Shown here: positions 5,303 through 5,330 of the stretch, piece by piece
How positions within the stretch are numbered: the first letter of the stretch is position 1
Layout of the letters: each line of letters starts with the position of its first letter
NCBI GenBank assembly: GCA_009842375.1
Contig: VYFM01000092.1
Location: 1 to 5,330, forward strand
Length of the DNA stretch: 5,330 bases
Origin: Candidatus Poribacteria bacterium
GTDB taxonomy: Bacteria > Poribacteria > WGA-4E > WGA-3G
Reading direction: 5' to 3'
The notes under the pieces: model-generated
Database searches by the model: none
What the model was told of the DNA's origin: nothing
The model's input: only the letters and a program-made list of their open reading frames with translations
Translations under genes and position numbers: made by a program

Positions 5303-5330
5303 TACGACACAGTCCAATAGGTCGGTTTAA

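Larger units (their letters stand above)
4911..5330. other. Intergenic region with no recognisable gene
   Basis: AT-rich DNA with short, dense stops and no ORF with family features. It holds two clear hairpins, listed separately. It also has a 9-base inverted repeat, TCAGAGTCA (4969-4977) and TGACTCTGA (5065-5073), 87 bases apart, and a weak imperfect inverted repeat around 5010-5042 (AACCTATA and TATAGGGTT). I see no tRNA, CRISPR unit or convincing promoter. Confidence 0.6.

Overview
The window looks like a bacterial metagenome or draft-genome fragment. The combination of a PAPS-type sulfotransferase, a Gfo/Idh/MocA oxidoreductase, a type II haloacid dehalogenase-like enzyme, a secreted multi-WD40 protein, IS200/IS605 debris and short GC-rich palindromes ending in CTAC resembles Candidatus Poribacteria (sponge-associated or marine). 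That assignment comes from gene content and style, not from a marker gene, so it is tentative (about 0.6).

Left half (1-2530, all + strand): three enzyme genes lie head to tail with gaps of 34 and 42 bases. They are (i) a sulfotransferase whose first few codons lie before the window, (ii) a complete 342-residue Gfo/Idh/MocA-family NAD(P)-dependent oxidoreductase, and (iii) a HAD-superfamily hydrolase. The third has the full residue set I recall for L-2-haloacid dehalogenases and lacks the second motif-I Asp typical of HAD phosphatases. They may be one transcription unit, although a perfect TATAAT just before the oxidoreductase suggests an internal promoter. No shared pathway can be proved; modification of sulfated sugars plus small-molecule detoxification is only a guess.

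Middle (2544-4508, - strand): one large gene converges on the HAD gene with 13 bases between stop codons. It encodes an exported 654-residue protein made almost entirely of 14 WD40 repeats, most simply two seven-bladed propellers. Some blades are still nearly identical at the DNA level, so the array has been copying itself recently.

Right part (about 4500-4910, - strand): an overlooked decayed IS200/IS605-family element. About 115 C-terminal codons of TnpB survive, with an intact zinc ribbon and the RuvC-III Asp but one internal TAG stop. They are followed by an imperfect right-end hairpin. The only usable start codon of the WD40 gene (GTG, 4508-4506) is the 3' arm of that hairpin, so the IS end appears to supply the start codon, the leader and possibly the promoter of the WD40 gene. 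This is the most interesting point in the window.

Far right (4911-5330): no gene seen. This AT-rich intergenic DNA carries palindromes, including two hairpins that share TGCAC before and CTAC after or at the end, consistent with dispersed REP/MITE-like repeats.
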